64,000 nt of DNA from Arthrobacter psychrochitiniphilus. Lineage in GTDB: Bacteria; Actinomycetota; Actinomycetes; Actinomycetales; Micrococcaceae. The notes under the pieces were generated by a model. The model was not told where the DNA came from and did no database searches. It worked only from the letters and a program-made list of their open reading frames with translations. Location: NCBI RefSeq assembly GCF_003185915.1, contig NZ_QHLZ01000004.1, positions 278,889-342,888 on the forward strand, written 5' to 3'. This document shows positions 34,187 through 44,239 of this stretch, in pieces. How positions within the stretch are numbered: position 1 is the stretch's first letter; each line of letters starts with the position of its first letter. Position numbers and translations under genes: made by a program.

Positions 34187-36079
34187 CTACTGCAGAACGG
34201 GAACCTGGGGTGCCTTCATGAGCACCACATCTGCCGGGATCTGGCGGATGGCGCCCTTGTCTGCGCTCGTGGCCATGGAGGCGTAGGCGCGAAGGGCGGG
34301 GGAGACCTCGCGCTCGCGGCCCACAGGCTGGTAGCCGGTGGTGGATTCAAGGAGTTCGCGGCGGGCATCAAGCTCCACCGGATCCACCATAAGTTCTAGG
34401 GAACGGTTGGGGATGTCGATGCGGATGATGTCCCCATCCCTGACCAGCGCGATGGGTCCGCCGGCCGCAGCCTCGGGGGAGACGTGGCCAATGGAGAGTC
34501 CGGAGGTGCCGCCGGAGAAGCGGCCGTCCGTGATCAGCGCACAGACCTTGCCCAGCTTCAGGCCCTTCAAGAATGAGGTGGGGTAGAGCATTTCCTGCAT
34601 GCCGGGGCCACCGCGCGGGCCTTCGTAGCGGATGACCACCACGTCCCCAGCCTTGACCACCTTGGAGAGGATCTTTTCCACGGCTTCGTCCTGGGATTCG
34701 CAGACCACGGCCGGGCCCTCGAACGTCCAGATGGACTCGTCCACACCCGCGGTCTTGACCACGGCGCCGTCGAGCGCAATGTTTCCGCGCAGCACGGCCA
34801 AGCCACCGTCCTTGGAGAAGGCGTGCGCAACATCGCGCAGGCAGCCACCGGCGGCGTCGGTGTCCAGCGAGGTCCACTCGGCAGACTGCGAGAACGCCGT
34901 GGAGGAGCGCTGGCCACCGGGGGCTGCGGTCCACAGAGCCTTGGCCTCTTCCGTGGGCTTGCCGCCGCGGATGTCCCAGTCGTCCAACCAATCGGTGAGT
35001 CCCTCGGAGTGGACTGATTTAACGTTGGTGTGCAGCAGCCCGCCGCGGTTCAGCTCACCGAGCAGGGCGGGGATGCCGCCGGCGCGGTGTACGTCCTCCA
35101 TGTAGTAGGTCTTATCGCCTGCCACGTTCGGGGCCACCTTGGCCAGGCAGGGTACCTGACGGGATTTGGCGTCAATATCCTCAAGATCGTACTTCAGGCC
35201 CGCTTCCTGTGCTGCGGCGAGAAGGTGCAGGATCGTGTTGGTGGAGCCGCCCATGGCAATATCCAGGGCCATGGCGTTATCGAACGCCTCGAAGGAGGCG
35301 ATGGACCGCGGCAGTACGGAGGCGTCGTCGTCCTCGTAGTAGCGCTTGGCAATGGCGACGGCGGTGGCACCGGCGCGCTCGTAGAGTTCCTTGCGCGCGG
35401 TGTGGGTGGCCAGCAGTGAGCCGTTGCCGGGCAGCGAGAGCCCAATGGCTTCGGTCAGGCAGTTCATGGAGTTGGCCGTGAACATGCCTGAGCAGGAGCC
35501 GCAGGTGGGGCAGGCGTTCTCTTCAATGAGGTTGATGTCCTCGTCGGAGATGGAGGGGTCCACGGCGTCAGAAATGGCGTTGACCAGATCCAGTGTGCGG
35601 ATGGAACCGTCGGTCAGGGTGACCCGGCCGGCTTCCATGGGGCCGCCGGAAACAAACACGGTGGGGATGTTCAGGCGCAGTGCGGCCATGAGCATGCCGG
35701 GGGTGATCTTGTCACAGTTGGAGATGCACACCAGCACGTCGGCGCAGTGGGCGTTGACCATGTATTCCACGGAATCGGCGATCAGATCGCGTGAGGGCAG
35801 CGAGTAGAGCATGCCGCCGTGACCCATCGCGATCCCGTCATCCACGGCGATCGTGTTGAATTCGCGGGCAATAGCACCGGCTGCGTGGATGGCGTCGGAG
35901 ACAATCCGGCCCACGGGGGCAAGGTGCGTGTGGCCCGGGACAAACTCGGTAAAGGAGTTGGCCACGGCGACGATCGGCTTGCCGATATCGGCTTTGGCAA
36001 CGCCGGAGGCCATCATGAGGGCGCGGGCGCCGGCCATGTTGCGGCCGTGGGTGACTGTGCGTGAACGTAAAGGAGGCAT
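34187..36079 (-). CDS. ilvD: Dihydroxy-acid dehydratase
   Basis: The 630-residue enzyme dehydrates dihydroxy acids in isoleucine, valine and pantothenate synthesis. The cluster cysteines are visible in [12 protein letters not shown] and [12 protein letters not shown], and the [12 protein letters not shown] and GRFSGGTSG blocks are typical. The N-terminus from the ATG at 36079 ([19 protein letters not shown]) lines up with the E. coli-type enzyme. The frame remains open to 36232, but that part would cross the start of the divergent regulator and has no family match. No ribosome site is clear, so translation may be leaderless. It is of the longer E. coli-like type; ilvBNC are not nearby. Confidence 0.95.
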   Translation of the reverse strand: MPPLRSRTVTHGRNMAGARALMMASGVAKADIGKPIVAVANSFTEFVPGHTHLAPVGRIVSDAIHAAGAIAREFNTIAVDDGIAMGHGGMLYSLPSRDLIADSVEYMVNAHCADVLVCISNCDKITPGMLMAALRLNIPTVFVSGGPMEAGRVTLTDGSIRTLDLVNAISDAVDPSISDEDINLIEENACPTCGSCSGMFTANSMNCLTEAIGLSLPGNGSLLATHTARKELYERAGATAVAIAKRYYEDDDASVLPRSIASFEAFDNAMALDIAMGGSTNTILHLLAAAQEAGLKYDLEDIDAKSRQVPCLAKVAPNVAGDKTYYMEDVHRAGGIPALLGELNRGGLLHTNVKSVHSEGLTDWLDDWDIRGGKPTEEAKALWTAAPGGQRSSTAFSQSAEWTSLDTDAAGGCLRDVAHAFSKDGGLAVLRGNIALDGAVVKTAGVDESIWTFEGPAVVCESQDEAVEKILSKVVKAGDVVVIRYEGPRGGPGMQEMLYPTSFLKGLKLGKVCALITDGRFSGGTSGLSIGHVSPEAAAGGPIALVRDGDIIRIDIPNRSLELMVDPVELDARRELLESTTGYQPVGREREVSPALRAYASMATSADKGAIRQIPADVVLMKAPQVPVLQ

Positions 36080-36157
36080 AAGAGTAGTTAACCAGCATTC
36101 CGCCAGTGGGAGGAAGACGGCGCTAATACTAGTAGTGGCAGTGCTAGATTTGTTCAA

Positions 36158-36997
36158 ATGAATGAAGAACGACGCCGTGAGCTGGGCCAGTTTCTCCGCG
36201 ACCGCCGCACCGGGCTGCTTCGTGCGGAGCACGGGTTGGCACCTATTGGCCGCAGCCGGACCATGGGGTTGCGGCGCGAGGAGGTTGCGGCGTTCGCAGC
36301 CGTCAGTGTCACCTGGTACACCTGGCTGGAACAGGGCCGGGACATCAATGCCTCCCGGCAGGTACTTGAATCCGTTGGCCGGGTGCTGCGGCTCAGCCCG
36401 GCAGAACAGGCTTATGTTCTGGCCTTAGGAGGCCATGGTGCCTCGCCGGTGGTTGGGGCGAGTGCCATGGAAGGGGTGCCACCGCATCTTCAGGCGTTGT
36501 TGGATGCATTGGAGTTCCCCGTTTTTGCCGTTGCCCCGGATTGGGGGATAGCAGGGTGGAACGCGGCCTATCAAGCCCTTTATTCGCGTATTGCCGTGGT
36601 GGAAAAGGTTGAACGCAATTTGTTGTGGCTGGTCTTCACAGATCCGCAATTGCGCCAGATGTTGCCCGATTGGGACATCACCTCGCGCAACTTTGTTGCG
36701 GAATTCCGTGCCGAGGCAGGTCCACGGCTGGGCTCGGCGCCACACACTGCGTTGGTGCGTAAATTGGCAGATGCCAGCACGGAATTTGCCAGTATCTGGG
36801 CAGAACGAGTGGTGCTGAACTTCTCCTCGCGGCAGCGGATTTTCCTGCAGGCAGAGGTGGGGGAGCTGGTCTTTGAACAGCACCGTCTGGTGCCCTCCGA
36901 TGTCCCTGATCTGCACTTGGTGATGTACGTGCCCACCGCGGGAACCCCCACGCAGGAGCGCCTAGCGCAACTGCGCGCCAGCGCAACGCAAGGGTAA
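36158..36997 (+). CDS. XRE family regulator with MmyB-like ligand domain
   Basis: The 279-residue protein has an N-terminal helix-turn-helix (residues ~5-75; [28 protein letters not shown] is typical of this group) and a PAS-like MmyB ligand-binding domain (~100-270; [24 protein letters not shown], then LHTALVR-like and VVLNFSS segments). Such regulators usually control an adjacent oxidoreductase gene and sense small lipophilic ligands. Here the divergent neighbour is ilvD, 78 bases away. The target is therefore unclear. Confidence 0.88.
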   Translation: MNEERRRELGQFLRDRRTGLLRAEHGLAPIGRSRTMGLRREEVAAFAAVSVTWYTWLEQGRDINASRQVLESVGRVLRLSPAEQAYVLALGGHGASPVVGASAMEGVPPHLQALLDALEFPVFAVAPDWGIAGWNAAYQALYSRIAVVEKVERNLLWLVFTDPQLRQMLPDWDITSRNFVAEFRAEAGPRLGSAPHTALVRKLADASTEFASIWAERVVLNFSSRQRIFLQAEVGELVFEQHRLVPSDVPDLHLVMYVPTAGTPTQERLAQLRASATQG

Positions 36998-37037
36998 ACA
37001 GGGAAGCCGGGCACCCGGCGTCGTGCTTGGTGCTGGT

Positions 37038-37637
37038 TTAGGTCAGTGCGTTGCGGCGGCCTTCGAAGGCACGGCCCAGAGTGACCTCGTCGGCGTATTC
37101 CAAGTCGCCGCCCACGGGCAGGCCGGAAGCAAGGCGGGTCACGGCGATCCCGATGGTTTTGAGCATGCGTGAGAGATACGTTGCCGTGGCTTCGCCCTCG
37201 AGGTTGGGGTCGGTGGCAATGATGATTTCCTGGATTTGGCTGTCATTGAGGCGGGTGAGCAGTTCACGGATGCGCAGCTGGTCCGGGCCAATTCCGGCGA
37301 TCGGATTGATGGAGCCGCCCAGCACATGGTAGCGGCCTCGGAAGGCGCGTGTGCGCTCCACGGCGAGGACATCCTTGGATTCCTCAACCACGCAAATGAT
37401 GGTGGGATCGCGGCGGTCATCGCGGCAGATGTTACACAGTTCCGCCTCGGTGACGTTGCCGCACACGGTGCAGAACTTCACACGTTCCTTCACGGTGACG
37501 ATGGCACGGACCAGCCGTTGCATGTCCTCAGTTTCCGCTTCCAGGATATGGAACGCCAGCCGCTGAGCCGATTTGGGGCCGATCCCTGGCAGGCGCCCCA
37601 GCTCATCAATGAGCTCTTGAACTGCTCCTTCGTACAC
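37038..37637 (-). CDS. recR: Recombination protein RecR
   Basis: The 199-residue protein acts with RecF and RecO in loading RecA at gaps. Visible are the N-terminal helix-hairpin-helix ([20 protein letters not shown]), a four-Cys zinc finger ([16 protein letters not shown]) and the Toprim domain ([14 protein letters not shown] to [13 protein letters not shown]). It lies 107 bases downstream of dnaX on the same strand, the usual order in actinobacteria. A small GCCGGG/CCCGGC hairpin (37006-37019) separates it from the convergent regulator gene. Confidence 0.96.
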   Translation of the reverse strand: MYEGAVQELIDELGRLPGIGPKSAQRLAFHILEAETEDMQRLVRAIVTVKERVKFCTVCGNVTEAELCNICRDDRRDPTIICVVEESKDVLAVERTRAFRGRYHVLGGSINPIAGIGPDQLRIRELLTRLNDSQIQEIIIATDPNLEGEATATYLSRMLKTIGIAVTRLASGLPVGGDLEYADEVTLGRAFEGRRNALT

Positions 37638-37743
37638 AATGCCTCTTGTCTATTGATCTAAAACTAGTGGTTCAAAAATACGGCGGTGTGCCTGATTATG
37701 CTCCGCGGATCCGTGGATTCGTCCGCCGCGCTTGGGAGACGGG

Positions 37744-40700
37744 TCAGAGGTTCGGGTTCAGTGCGCGTTCTTCCACGAGTACTCCGCCCAGAATACGCTC
37801 AACAGCAGCCTGCCCCACCACACCAGATTCCTCGATGGTGACATCGTCCGGGCTGGGGACGTCCTCCACGTAGGGCCCGGCCGCGGCTACTGCCGGTGCC
37901 TGGGCGCGGGCAGCCTGGGCTTCGGAGCTGTTAGCCAGCCGCTGATACATGCTCAGCTTTTCCCCACCCACTGCCCCGTTCGGCCCCGGTGCCTCCTGCG
38001 CAGGATCACTCACCTGGGCCGGTGCCGGGGTTTGGGCAGCCTCGGCCAACTGGGCCAGAGGAGCGGGGCTCACGGAGGCCACCGTAAAGTCCGGTGCGTT
38101 CACTGCCTCAGAACTTGCCAGAGAGCCGGACTGTGCGCCGGCAGCAGGTGCCGTGGGCTGTTCTGCCGTGGAAGTTTCCGCTGTTTTTACAGTTTCTACT
38201 GTTTCTGCTGTTGGAGCAGGGGAATCAGCGATTGCCGAAGTTCCTGGCTGGGCCCAATCGGGTGCGGAGGACATAGCGCCCCAGCCAGGATCAGCCACAT
38301 CTGAGCGGCGCGTCTGTCCCAGAGATACACCCCAATCCTGGACGGCATGTTCGGGATCGCCGGAGTCTGCTGAATTTGGCTGGGTGCCCTGGTGGGCTGC
38401 TTGCTGGGCCAAAAGTTCGCTGCGGCGAGGGGCTTCGGGTGTGCTGGGGGCAGCCGCCGGTTCTGCAACGGCCGGCGCATCCCAACCCGTAGTCCAGGCT
38501 GCAATAGGTGAGATCTTCGGGGGAACATACGGTTCGGCGGCAGGAGGCGCTGCCGGGTTGGGTCCGGACGTGAGCTGGCTCGATGCAGCCTGATCCGATG
38601 TTGCCGGGTTGGATACCGCCGTATTCGTTCCAGTTGGGGTGTGTATGGATTCGTCTGGGTGGTAAAGATCAGCTGGCAGGTAAGCTGCGCCGGACTCGTA
38701 AGGATCCGGGGGAGGGACGAAGTCCGGGTAGGGCTCATCCCACGGATCGCTTGGCTCGAGCGGACCGTCCCAGGGAATGGAAGAGGCTGTGGACTGCGCC
38801 GCCGCTGGCGGTGCTGATGCCGTGGAAGGATCCGTCTGGCCGGATACCGATGGCTGAAGTGCCGGTGCTGAAGCAGCAGGTGGGGCCGTGGATGTTGGCG
38901 GTGATGGCGGTGATGGCGGTGCCGAGGGGGCCTCGGTCGCAGGAACTGCCCTGTGGTGCGGTTCCACAGGGAGTCCCCAGTCATCGGTCGCTGGGGCCGG
39001 GCTGGTAGGGGCTGTGGAAGGGTTGGGTGCCACGGCAGGGCCCGCGGCGGGTGACATGACAGGTGCTGCGGCGGTCTGCCCGGGGGTCGGCTGCGACGCA
39101 GCGGCCTGCTGCCACTGCCCTGTGCTGGAATGTCCTGTGCTGGTGGCTACGGGTGGGGCGGCATTGTTACCAGTCCCTTCACGCCGTGGCGAAGGGCTAC
39201 CAGTTTGAACTTTTGGGTTTGGTTCAGAGCTCGCTTTCGGGGCCTCGCCGTCGACAGGAAGGATCTGAACACTCAAGCCAAGAACCTGGTTAATGGCTTG
39301 TTGCAGATTCGCCATATGGCCGCTGTTGCTGAACGCGGTGATGAGTCCGGTGGAGGGGATCCCCACACGCAACTCCTTGCCATCAAAGGTTTGCGGCATA
39401 ACGCTTTGGTTTACAAAGACCCACGAAGCCATGCGAATGTTTCTCACGGCAGCGGTAATTTCCGGCCAAGCGCGGCGGATAACTTCAATGCCGGAGGACC
39501 CCGATGGCACGGATGCAGCCGGACCGCTTGCCTGCTGCGGCGCAGATTGCTCCGCTGGTGCCTGGTGAGCGGCCATCGGGGCAACTGGCTGTTCAGCGGG
39601 GATGCTGGAGTGCCCACCGGGGGTGGGTAAGTCATCCCACGTGCGTGCGGCCTGTGACGGCTGGGGTGTCTGCACCTGCTGCTCAGCGTTAACCGGCTGG
39701 ACCGCCTGGACCGCCTGCTCGCGTTGAACAGGCTGAACAGGCTTTGTGGCGGGAGTTGACTGGTCCTCGGGTGAAACTGGTTGGGCTGCGTCAGGCCCGG
39801 GGACGGCGGGGGAGGACGGCCGGGCCGCAACTTCGGCGCCAGCTGCTTCTTTCGCTCGGGCTATTTGCGCCCGTACCGCTGCCCAACCACTGCCGGATTC
39901 ACTGCTGGAACCAGCTGCTTCTGGAGCGTTTGCTGAGCTGCCGGGCGCAGCTTGGTAAGGGGCTGCCGCGGCGCTGGAAGAGGCGGTGTTGGAGGAGGGG
40001 TAGCTCTGTGTGGGCACGCCCTGCTCTGGTGAACCGGGTGTGCCAGCTGAGGCCAACACTGAAGATGAAGCTGTGGGTGTGCCGGCGTAATTGAGTCGAC
40101 GTTCAAGCTGGTCAAGGCGGGTGGCCATACCCCGAGTGGAGGAATCGGCTCCCGGGAGCAGGAGCCGCGCGCCCAGCAGCTCAAGATGCAGCCGCGGTGA
40201 CGTTGCGCCAGTCATCTCATTGAAGGCCGCGTTGGTGACATCTGCTGCGCGGGAGAGTTCAGCAGCACCGAGCTGGGCTGCCTGCGTTTGCATCCGGGCA
40301 ATGAGTTCCTCCGGGGTTCCACGCAGGATTGCGTGGGCGCTTTCCGGCATGGCTTGGACAATGATGAGGTCACGGAAGCGCTCCAGCAGGTCCTCGACGA
40401 AGCGCCGGGGATCATGGCCAGTCTGGATGACCCTGTCCACGGATTTGAAAACCGTAGCGGAGTCAGCTGCTGCAAGTGCCTCCACAACATCGTCCAGCAA
40501 TGAAGAATGGGTGTAACCGAGCAGATCCACGGCCAAGTCATAATCAAGACCTGTTTCCGGGGCTCCGGCCATCAGCTGATCGAGAACTGACAATGAATCA
40601 CGGACGGAACCGCCGCCGGCACGCACCACCAAGGACAAGACGCCCGGGGCGACGGACATATTCTCTTGTTCACACAGCTGTGCCAGATACGCCATGAGCG

Positions 40701-41253
40701 GCTCCGGGGGCACCAGCCTGAAGGGGTAGTGATGGGTGCGTGAGCGAATTGTGCCAATGACCTTGTCAGGCTCAGTGGTGGCAAAGATGAACTTGATGTG
40801 TTCCGGCGGCTCTTCAACAATTTTCAGCAGCGCATTGAATCCGGCGGAGGTGACCATATGGGCTTCATCGATGATGAAAATCTTGTACCGGTCACGAATT
40901 GGGGCAAAGGTGGCGCGTTCGCGCAGATCGCGGGCATCGTCAACACCACCGTGACTGGCAGCATCAATTTCAATGACATCAAGGGAGCCAGCGCCGCCTC
41001 GGGCCAGTTCAATGCAGCTATCACACTCCCCGCAGGGGTGCGAGGTGGGTCCCTTAGCGCAGTTCAGGCACCGGGCAAGGATCCGGGCTGAGGTAGTCTT
41101 TCCGCAGCCACGCGGGCCGGAGAAGAGGTAGGCGTGATTGACACGGTTCTTTTCCAGAGCAGCCATAAGGGGCGCCGTGACGTGATCTTGACCGATTAAG
41201 GTGGCGAAGGAATCTGGGCGGTACCGGCGGTACAGGGCTGTTGGTGCGTTCAC
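37744..41253 (-). CDS. dnaX: DNA polymerase III subunit gamma/tau
   Basis: The 1169-residue protein is the clamp-loader motor. The AAA+ part (residues ~1-370) has Walker A (GPRGCGKTT), a four-Cys zinc module (CLNCAKGPTSHPCGECDSC), Walker B (IFIIDEAHM) and sensor 1 (FIFATTEPDKV). After a Pro/Gln/Ala linker a C-terminal polymerase-contact domain is seen at ~590-680 (AWPEITAAVRNIRMASWVFV), then a disordered tail of nearly 500 residues rich in Pro, Ala and Ser. The GTG at 41253 is preceded by AGGG; the frame opens further upstream, but that stretch is part of the SRP RNA gene. E. coli tau is 643 residues. Confidence 0.93.
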   Translation of the reverse strand: MNAPTALYRRYRPDSFATLIGQDHVTAPLMAALEKNRVNHAYLFSGPRGCGKTTSARILARCLNCAKGPTSHPCGECDSCIELARGGAGSLDVIEIDAASHGGVDDARDLRERATFAPIRDRYKIFIIDEAHMVTSAGFNALLKIVEEPPEHIKFIFATTEPDKVIGTIRSRTHHYPFRLVPPEPLMAYLAQLCEQENMSVAPGVLSLVVRAGGGSVRDSLSVLDQLMAGAPETGLDYDLAVDLLGYTHSSLLDDVVEALAAADSATVFKSVDRVIQTGHDPRRFVEDLLERFRDLIIVQAMPESAHAILRGTPEELIARMQTQAAQLGAAELSRAADVTNAAFNEMTGATSPRLHLELLGARLLLPGADSSTRGMATRLDQLERRLNYAGTPTASSSVLASAGTPGSPEQGVPTQSYPSSNTASSSAAAAPYQAAPGSSANAPEAAGSSSESGSGWAAVRAQIARAKEAAGAEVAARPSSPAVPGPDAAQPVSPEDQSTPATKPVQPVQREQAVQAVQPVNAEQQVQTPQPSQAARTWDDLPTPGGHSSIPAEQPVAPMAAHQAPAEQSAPQQASGPAASVPSGSSGIEVIRRAWPEITAAVRNIRMASWVFVNQSVMPQTFDGKELRVGIPSTGLITAFSNSGHMANLQQAINQVLGLSVQILPVDGEAPKASSEPNPKVQTGSPSPRREGTGNNAAPPVATSTGHSSTGQWQQAAASQPTPGQTAAAPVMSPAAGPAVAPNPSTAPTSPAPATDDWGLPVEPHHRAVPATEAPSAPPSPPSPPTSTAPPAASAPALQPSVSGQTDPSTASAPPAAAQSTASSIPWDGPLEPSDPWDEPYPDFVPPPDPYESGAAYLPADLYHPDESIHTPTGTNTAVSNPATSDQAASSQLTSGPNPAAPPAAEPYVPPKISPIAAWTTGWDAPAVAEPAAAPSTPEAPRRSELLAQQAAHQGTQPNSADSGDPEHAVQDWGVSLGQTRRSDVADPGWGAMSSAPDWAQPGTSAIADSPAPTAETVETVKTAETSTAEQPTAPAAGAQSGSLASSEAVNAPDFTVASVSPAPLAQLAEAAQTPAPAQVSDPAQEAPGPNGAVGGEKLSMYQRLANSSEAQAARAQAPAVAAAGPYVEDVPSPDDVTIEESGVVGQAAVERILGGVLVEERALNPNL

Positions 41254-41330
41254 AGTTGAAACCCTATCTAATCCGCCTGACAAATTGCCGCACGATGCGC
41301 GCATATTGGGGGCATCTGGGGATAAATAAA

Positions 41331-41418
41331 GACCCCCCATGCACCCGCCAGAGCCCGCTTACCCTTGCTACCTTCCGGTCCTGGGGGAGTTCACAGGGTG
41401 ACGCCACATGAGGGGCCG
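41331..41418 (-). ncRNA. ffs: Signal recognition particle RNA (small, 4.5S-type)
   Basis: On the minus strand the sequence contains AGGACCGGAAGGTAGCAAGGG, matching the conserved SRP RNA apical domain with its GGAA tetraloop. The ends pair: GGCCCCTCATG at the 5' side with CATGGGGGGTC at the 3' side. The length of about 90 nt matches the bacterial small SRP RNA. It lies 77 bases upstream of dnaX on the same strand, the usual place in actinobacteria. The exact ends are estimated from the pairing. Confidence 0.93.
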
Positions 41419-41652
41419 GGAATCAGCTTACCTGACATTGCCGGTCAGTTGCGAATCAGCCGTTCCCTCCCGTCGGGGCATGGCGGGAACGGACGGCTAC
41501 ACGCTAGCTCATCCCGGAGCCCCGGAGAAGCTGTTTCAATTTTGTGGCGGCGGTGATACGTTCACCACAGGGGCACCTTATTGATAGACGAACATGCAGC
41601 CTTGGGCCGCCGCGCCTCTCAGCGGCGCTGGGCGCTTATAGGGGCGAGGATC

Positions 41653-41868
41653 ATGCCGGACTATGACATCTTAAAATGGATCTTTTGGGCATTAGCTTTT
41701 GGCAGCGCCATATTGGTTCTGGTCCGCAGTGAAGTCTTTTCCACCCATTCCACCCAACGCACGAACCGGCACTCGGGGCAGCAAGCCATCCTCATGATAA
41801 TGACTGTTGCCTTTGCGCTGGCAGGGTTCGTAACGGCGGCGATGGAGATGCGGGTCACCGGGCGCTAG
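41653..41868 (+). CDS. Small membrane protein, two helices
   Basis: A 71-residue protein with hydrophobic segments at ~7-25 (LKWIFWALAFGSAILVLV) and ~44-63 (ILMIMTVAFALAGFVTAAM), joined by a polar loop. The ATG at 41653 has GGGCGAGG just before it; the frame extends upstream to a TTG at 41581 without support. No family is recognised. Codon use matches the chromosome. Confidence 0.55.
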   Translation: MPDYDILKWIFWALAFGSAILVLVRSEVFSTHSTQRTNRHSGQQAILMIMTVAFALAGFVTAAMEMRVTGR

Positions 41869-42102
41869 ATGTGCCGAAGGTGCGGCCACATTCTCAGATT
41901 CGGTCCGTCTCAGGCGTTGACCGCAGTGAGTGAAGTAAGGGTGGTGGGGCTTAAGCGGGACCGTGCTGCCCTTTACTTCCTGCCAGGATTTGAGCTGACT
42001 TGTGGCCGGAATTATGGTGTACGTCACTTGTTCGCTGACCGATTCGTGAGTTGGGCACTTTGTCAGGTACTCTTGAACCTGCCGTGTTCTGCACGGCAAG
42101 TT

Positions 42103-42190
42103 GGAGGATTCGCCTAGCGGCCTATGGCGCACGCCTGGAACGCGTGTTGGGTTAACGCCCTCGGGGGTTCAAATCCCCCATCCTCCGCCA
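42103..42190 (+). tRNA. tRNA-Ser (anticodon GGA)
   Basis: The acceptor stem GGAGGAT pairs with ATCCTCC, followed by GCCA. The anticodon loop CTGGAAC, closed by a CACGC/GCGTG stem, gives anticodon GGA. A long variable arm and the T-arm GGGGGTTCAAATCCCCC are present. CCA is encoded. It reads UCC and UCU codons. Confidence 0.95.
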
Positions 42191-42194
42191 AATA

Positions 42195-42232
42195 CGACCC
42201 CTGGAAACCGAAAAGTTTCCAGGGGTCGTTTT
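42195..42232 (+). terminator. tRNA-Ser terminator
   Basis: A perfect 14-bp stem (42195-42208 and 42215-42228) with a CGAAAA loop is followed by TTTT, four bases after the encoded CCA. Confidence 0.93.
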
Positions 42233-42261
42233 GCGTTGCCTTAATGTTGAAGACTGGCTCG

Positions 42262-42321
42262 GGATGCCGTTGTTAGGTTTGGAGCCCCGTGCACAGGCAT
42301 CCAAACCTAACAACGGCATCC
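42262..42321. repeat. Perfect 22-bp inverted repeat upstream of glutathione peroxidase
   Basis: The arm 42262-42283 is the exact complement of 42300-42321, with a 16-nt loop. There is no T-tract on either side. It lies 55 bases before the peroxidase start, in its promoter or leader. Confidence 0.85.
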
Positions 42322-42376
42322 TGGAACTGTAGAGCGCCACATGTAGGCAGGGGCGGTGCGGCGCTAGACTCGGGCT

Positions 42377-42868
42377 GTGAATACGCAAAGCCTGAACACT
42401 ATCCCCCTCGCTCTCAACGACGGCACTGCGCCCACACTGGCGCAGTTGGCTCCCAAAGCGGTGCTACTGGTCAATGTTGCTTCTGCCTGCGGATTTACCC
42501 CGCAATACGACGCCCTTGAAGCACTGTACGAAAAATACCGCGACCATGGCTTGGTGGTTGTTGGCATTCCCTGCAACCAATTTGGCGCTCAGGAGCCGGG
42601 CACAGAGGAAGAAATTGCGGAGTTCTGCCGTAAGAACTTCGGTGTCACCTTCCCCCTTGCCACCAAGAGCGATGTCAATGGCGCTGCGGCTCACCCCATC
42701 TATGCACGGCTTACAGGCAATGGTGCCGAGCCAATCAAATGGAACTTTGAAAAGTTCCTGATCACGCACGACGGCGACGTGCGGGCGCGCTTTTCCTCAG
42801 CCGTTACCCCTGATGGGCCTGAGCTGCTCGCTGCAGTGGAAGCGGTTCTTGCTGAGATTCCAGCATGA
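42377..42868 (+). CDS. Glutathione peroxidase family protein
   Basis: The 163-residue protein reduces peroxides with a thiol cofactor. The reactive Cys38 lies in NVASACGFTPQY, followed by the GPx signature PCNQFGAQEPG and the Trp-containing IKWNFEKFL. These three supply the catalytic Cys, Gln, Trp and Asn. Most bacterial Cys-type members use thioredoxin or mycothiol systems rather than glutathione. The start is a GTG. A perfect inverted repeat (42262-42321) lies just upstream. Confidence 0.93.
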   Translation: MNTQSLNTIPLALNDGTAPTLAQLAPKAVLLVNVASACGFTPQYDALEALYEKYRDHGLVVVGIPCNQFGAQEPGTEEEIAEFCRKNFGVTFPLATKSDVNGAAAHPIYARLTGNGAEPIKWNFEKFLITHDGDVRARFSSAVTPDGPELLAAVEAVLAEIPA

Positions 42869-42932
42869 ACTTGCAGCGGAGGGGCACCAGGAGTTGGCAG
42901 TAACGGCGCCCCGTCTACCCGCCCTTGTGGCG

Positions 42933-43820
42933 TTAAGCTGCCAACCCGTCCAGCCAAAACTGCAGGAATGCGGCGCCAGCGAAGTCGTTAACCACGTCAT
43001 CGCTCAGGTTCAGATCCGCTGCGGTCTGCACTGGGTACGGCTTGGCCAGTACGCCCTCGCCCGGACGGACATCGACGTGCTTCACGCAGTGGTCCCGGTG
43101 GTGCAACCAATCAGCCATGGCGTAGTCAGTGCGGGAATCGCCTACCGTCCGCCACGCCTGCGGCACAATTCGCTGCGCTGCCAGAAGCTCCACGGCGCGG
43201 CTTGCGCCAAGGTCCTTGCCCAACTGCACCGATTCAATATCGGTGGAAATGATGGAGGGATCTACCCGGTAATCCACGCCACCATTGGACCCGGGCGCCC
43301 GGTGCTCAAGGCGGACAGCGCCCAAGCCGTGCGCGGCCAGTAGCACTAGCGCGTCGGCGTCGAACTTTTCCTGCTGGGCCAGATAATTGCCGCTCTCCAC
43401 CTCAATGTGCTGCTCCACGGAGACCATGGCCCGCTTAGTTTCATCAAAGAACATGTAATCGGCGTAGGAGTTCGCCACCAGCTTGCGAATCCCCGTCCCA
43501 AATTCGGCAGGCATGGCCAGTGACTTATCAACATGGACGGGGCCGGGCCCCTCGGAGGTGAAGCTGAACCAGACGGCACCCTTTTCACAAATGGCGTGGA
43601 CCACAGAGCCCTGGGGCAGGCCGGCCTGGAGCATGGGATGCATCAGCTGCTCGGAAATGAAGGCGTCGGAGCGCCCGGTGTTGAAGACTACGGGGATGCC
43701 TCGGCGCACCAATTCGATCAAGTTGACGATGATGTCAGCGGACACACGCCGGGTAACGGGGCTGGCGAGCGGGCCGTCAACATCAAGGAGAAGGGCAAGG
43801 GGAGGGTGCGCGATTGTCAT
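42933..43820 (-). CDS. HAD superfamily hydrolase
   Basis: The 295-residue protein has the HAD motif I LLLDVDGPLA (nucleophile Asp), motif II VVFNTGRSD, and a late VGDSRTDYAMADW (motif IV). A cap region (residues ~70-220) is inserted between motifs II and III, placing it in the Cof/sucrose-phosphate-phosphatase-like type. It is a cytoplasmic phosphatase of unknown substrate. The gene is convergent with the peroxidase gene and stands alone. Confidence 0.88.
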   Translation of the reverse strand: MTIAHPPLALLLDVDGPLASPVTRRVSADIIVNLIELVRRGIPVVFNTGRSDAFISEQLMHPMLQAGLPQGSVVHAICEKGAVWFSFTSEGPGPVHVDKSLAMPAEFGTGIRKLVANSYADYMFFDETKRAMVSVEQHIEVESGNYLAQQEKFDADALVLLAAHGLGAVRLEHRAPGSNGGVDYRVDPSIISTDIESVQLGKDLGASRAVELLAAQRIVPQAWRTVGDSRTDYAMADWLHHRDHCVKHVDVRPGEGVLAKPYPVQTAADLNLSDDVVNDFAGAAFLQFWLDGLAA

Positions 43821-43939
43821 GGAACCATGTTCTCAGCAGCAGTGGACAAGAGCCACTTTGCATAACCATTGTGCAACACACCGGGACGCGGGTGAGTCAC
43901 ACAGTTCCTTTCACCCCCTCTTGTCCTTAGTCTGAAGGG

Positions 43940-44239
43940 GTGATCTTCAAAGCAGTTGGCGATAAACGCCCGTACCCGGAGCATGGCTTCGTCACGCCCA
44001 AGGACTGGGCCGGCGTGGCGCCGCGCCAAGTCCGTCTGGCCGATCTGGTCACCACCAAAGCTCAGCTGGACTTAGAAGCCCTCCTGGCTGAGGACTCCAC
44101 CTTCTTCGGTGACTTGTTCCCGCACGTGGTCCTGTGGCGGGGCACCTTGTATTTGGAGGATGGTCTGCACCGTGCTGTGAGGACGGCCCTGCACCAGCGC
44201 ACCATTTTGCACGCCCGCGTTCTGGAGATAGATGACTAG
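43940..44239 (+). CDS. Conserved small protein, ParB-like element
   Basis: This 99-residue protein belongs to an actinobacterial family that is sometimes labelled a VapB-type antitoxin. I see no AbrB or ribbon-helix-helix domain and no toxin gene beside it, so that label is doubtful. The C-terminal part (LYLEDGLHRAVRTAL... then HARVLEI) resembles the first motif of ParB/sulfiredoxin-like domains. It overlaps the next gene by eight bases, so it is probably co-translated with the LytR_C protein. Confidence 0.7.
   Translation: MIFKAVGDKRPYPEHGFVTPKDWAGVAPRQVRLADLVTTKAQLDLEALLAEDSTFFGDLFPHVVLWRGTLYLEDGLHRAVRTALHQRTILHARVLEIDD

Noticed and set aside
37744..41253. Programmed frameshift in dnaX producing a shorter gamma subunit
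   Set aside because: No A6-type slippery sequence with a downstream hairpin was seen near the end of the AAA+ part.
41254..41340. Longer N-terminus for DnaX
   Set aside because: The extra codons fall in the SRP RNA gene and its 3' flank, and the conserved DnaX start (ALYRRYRP) follows the GTG at 41253.
43940..44239. VapB antitoxin call
   Set aside because: No AbrB or RHH features and no VapC (PIN domain) gene beside it.
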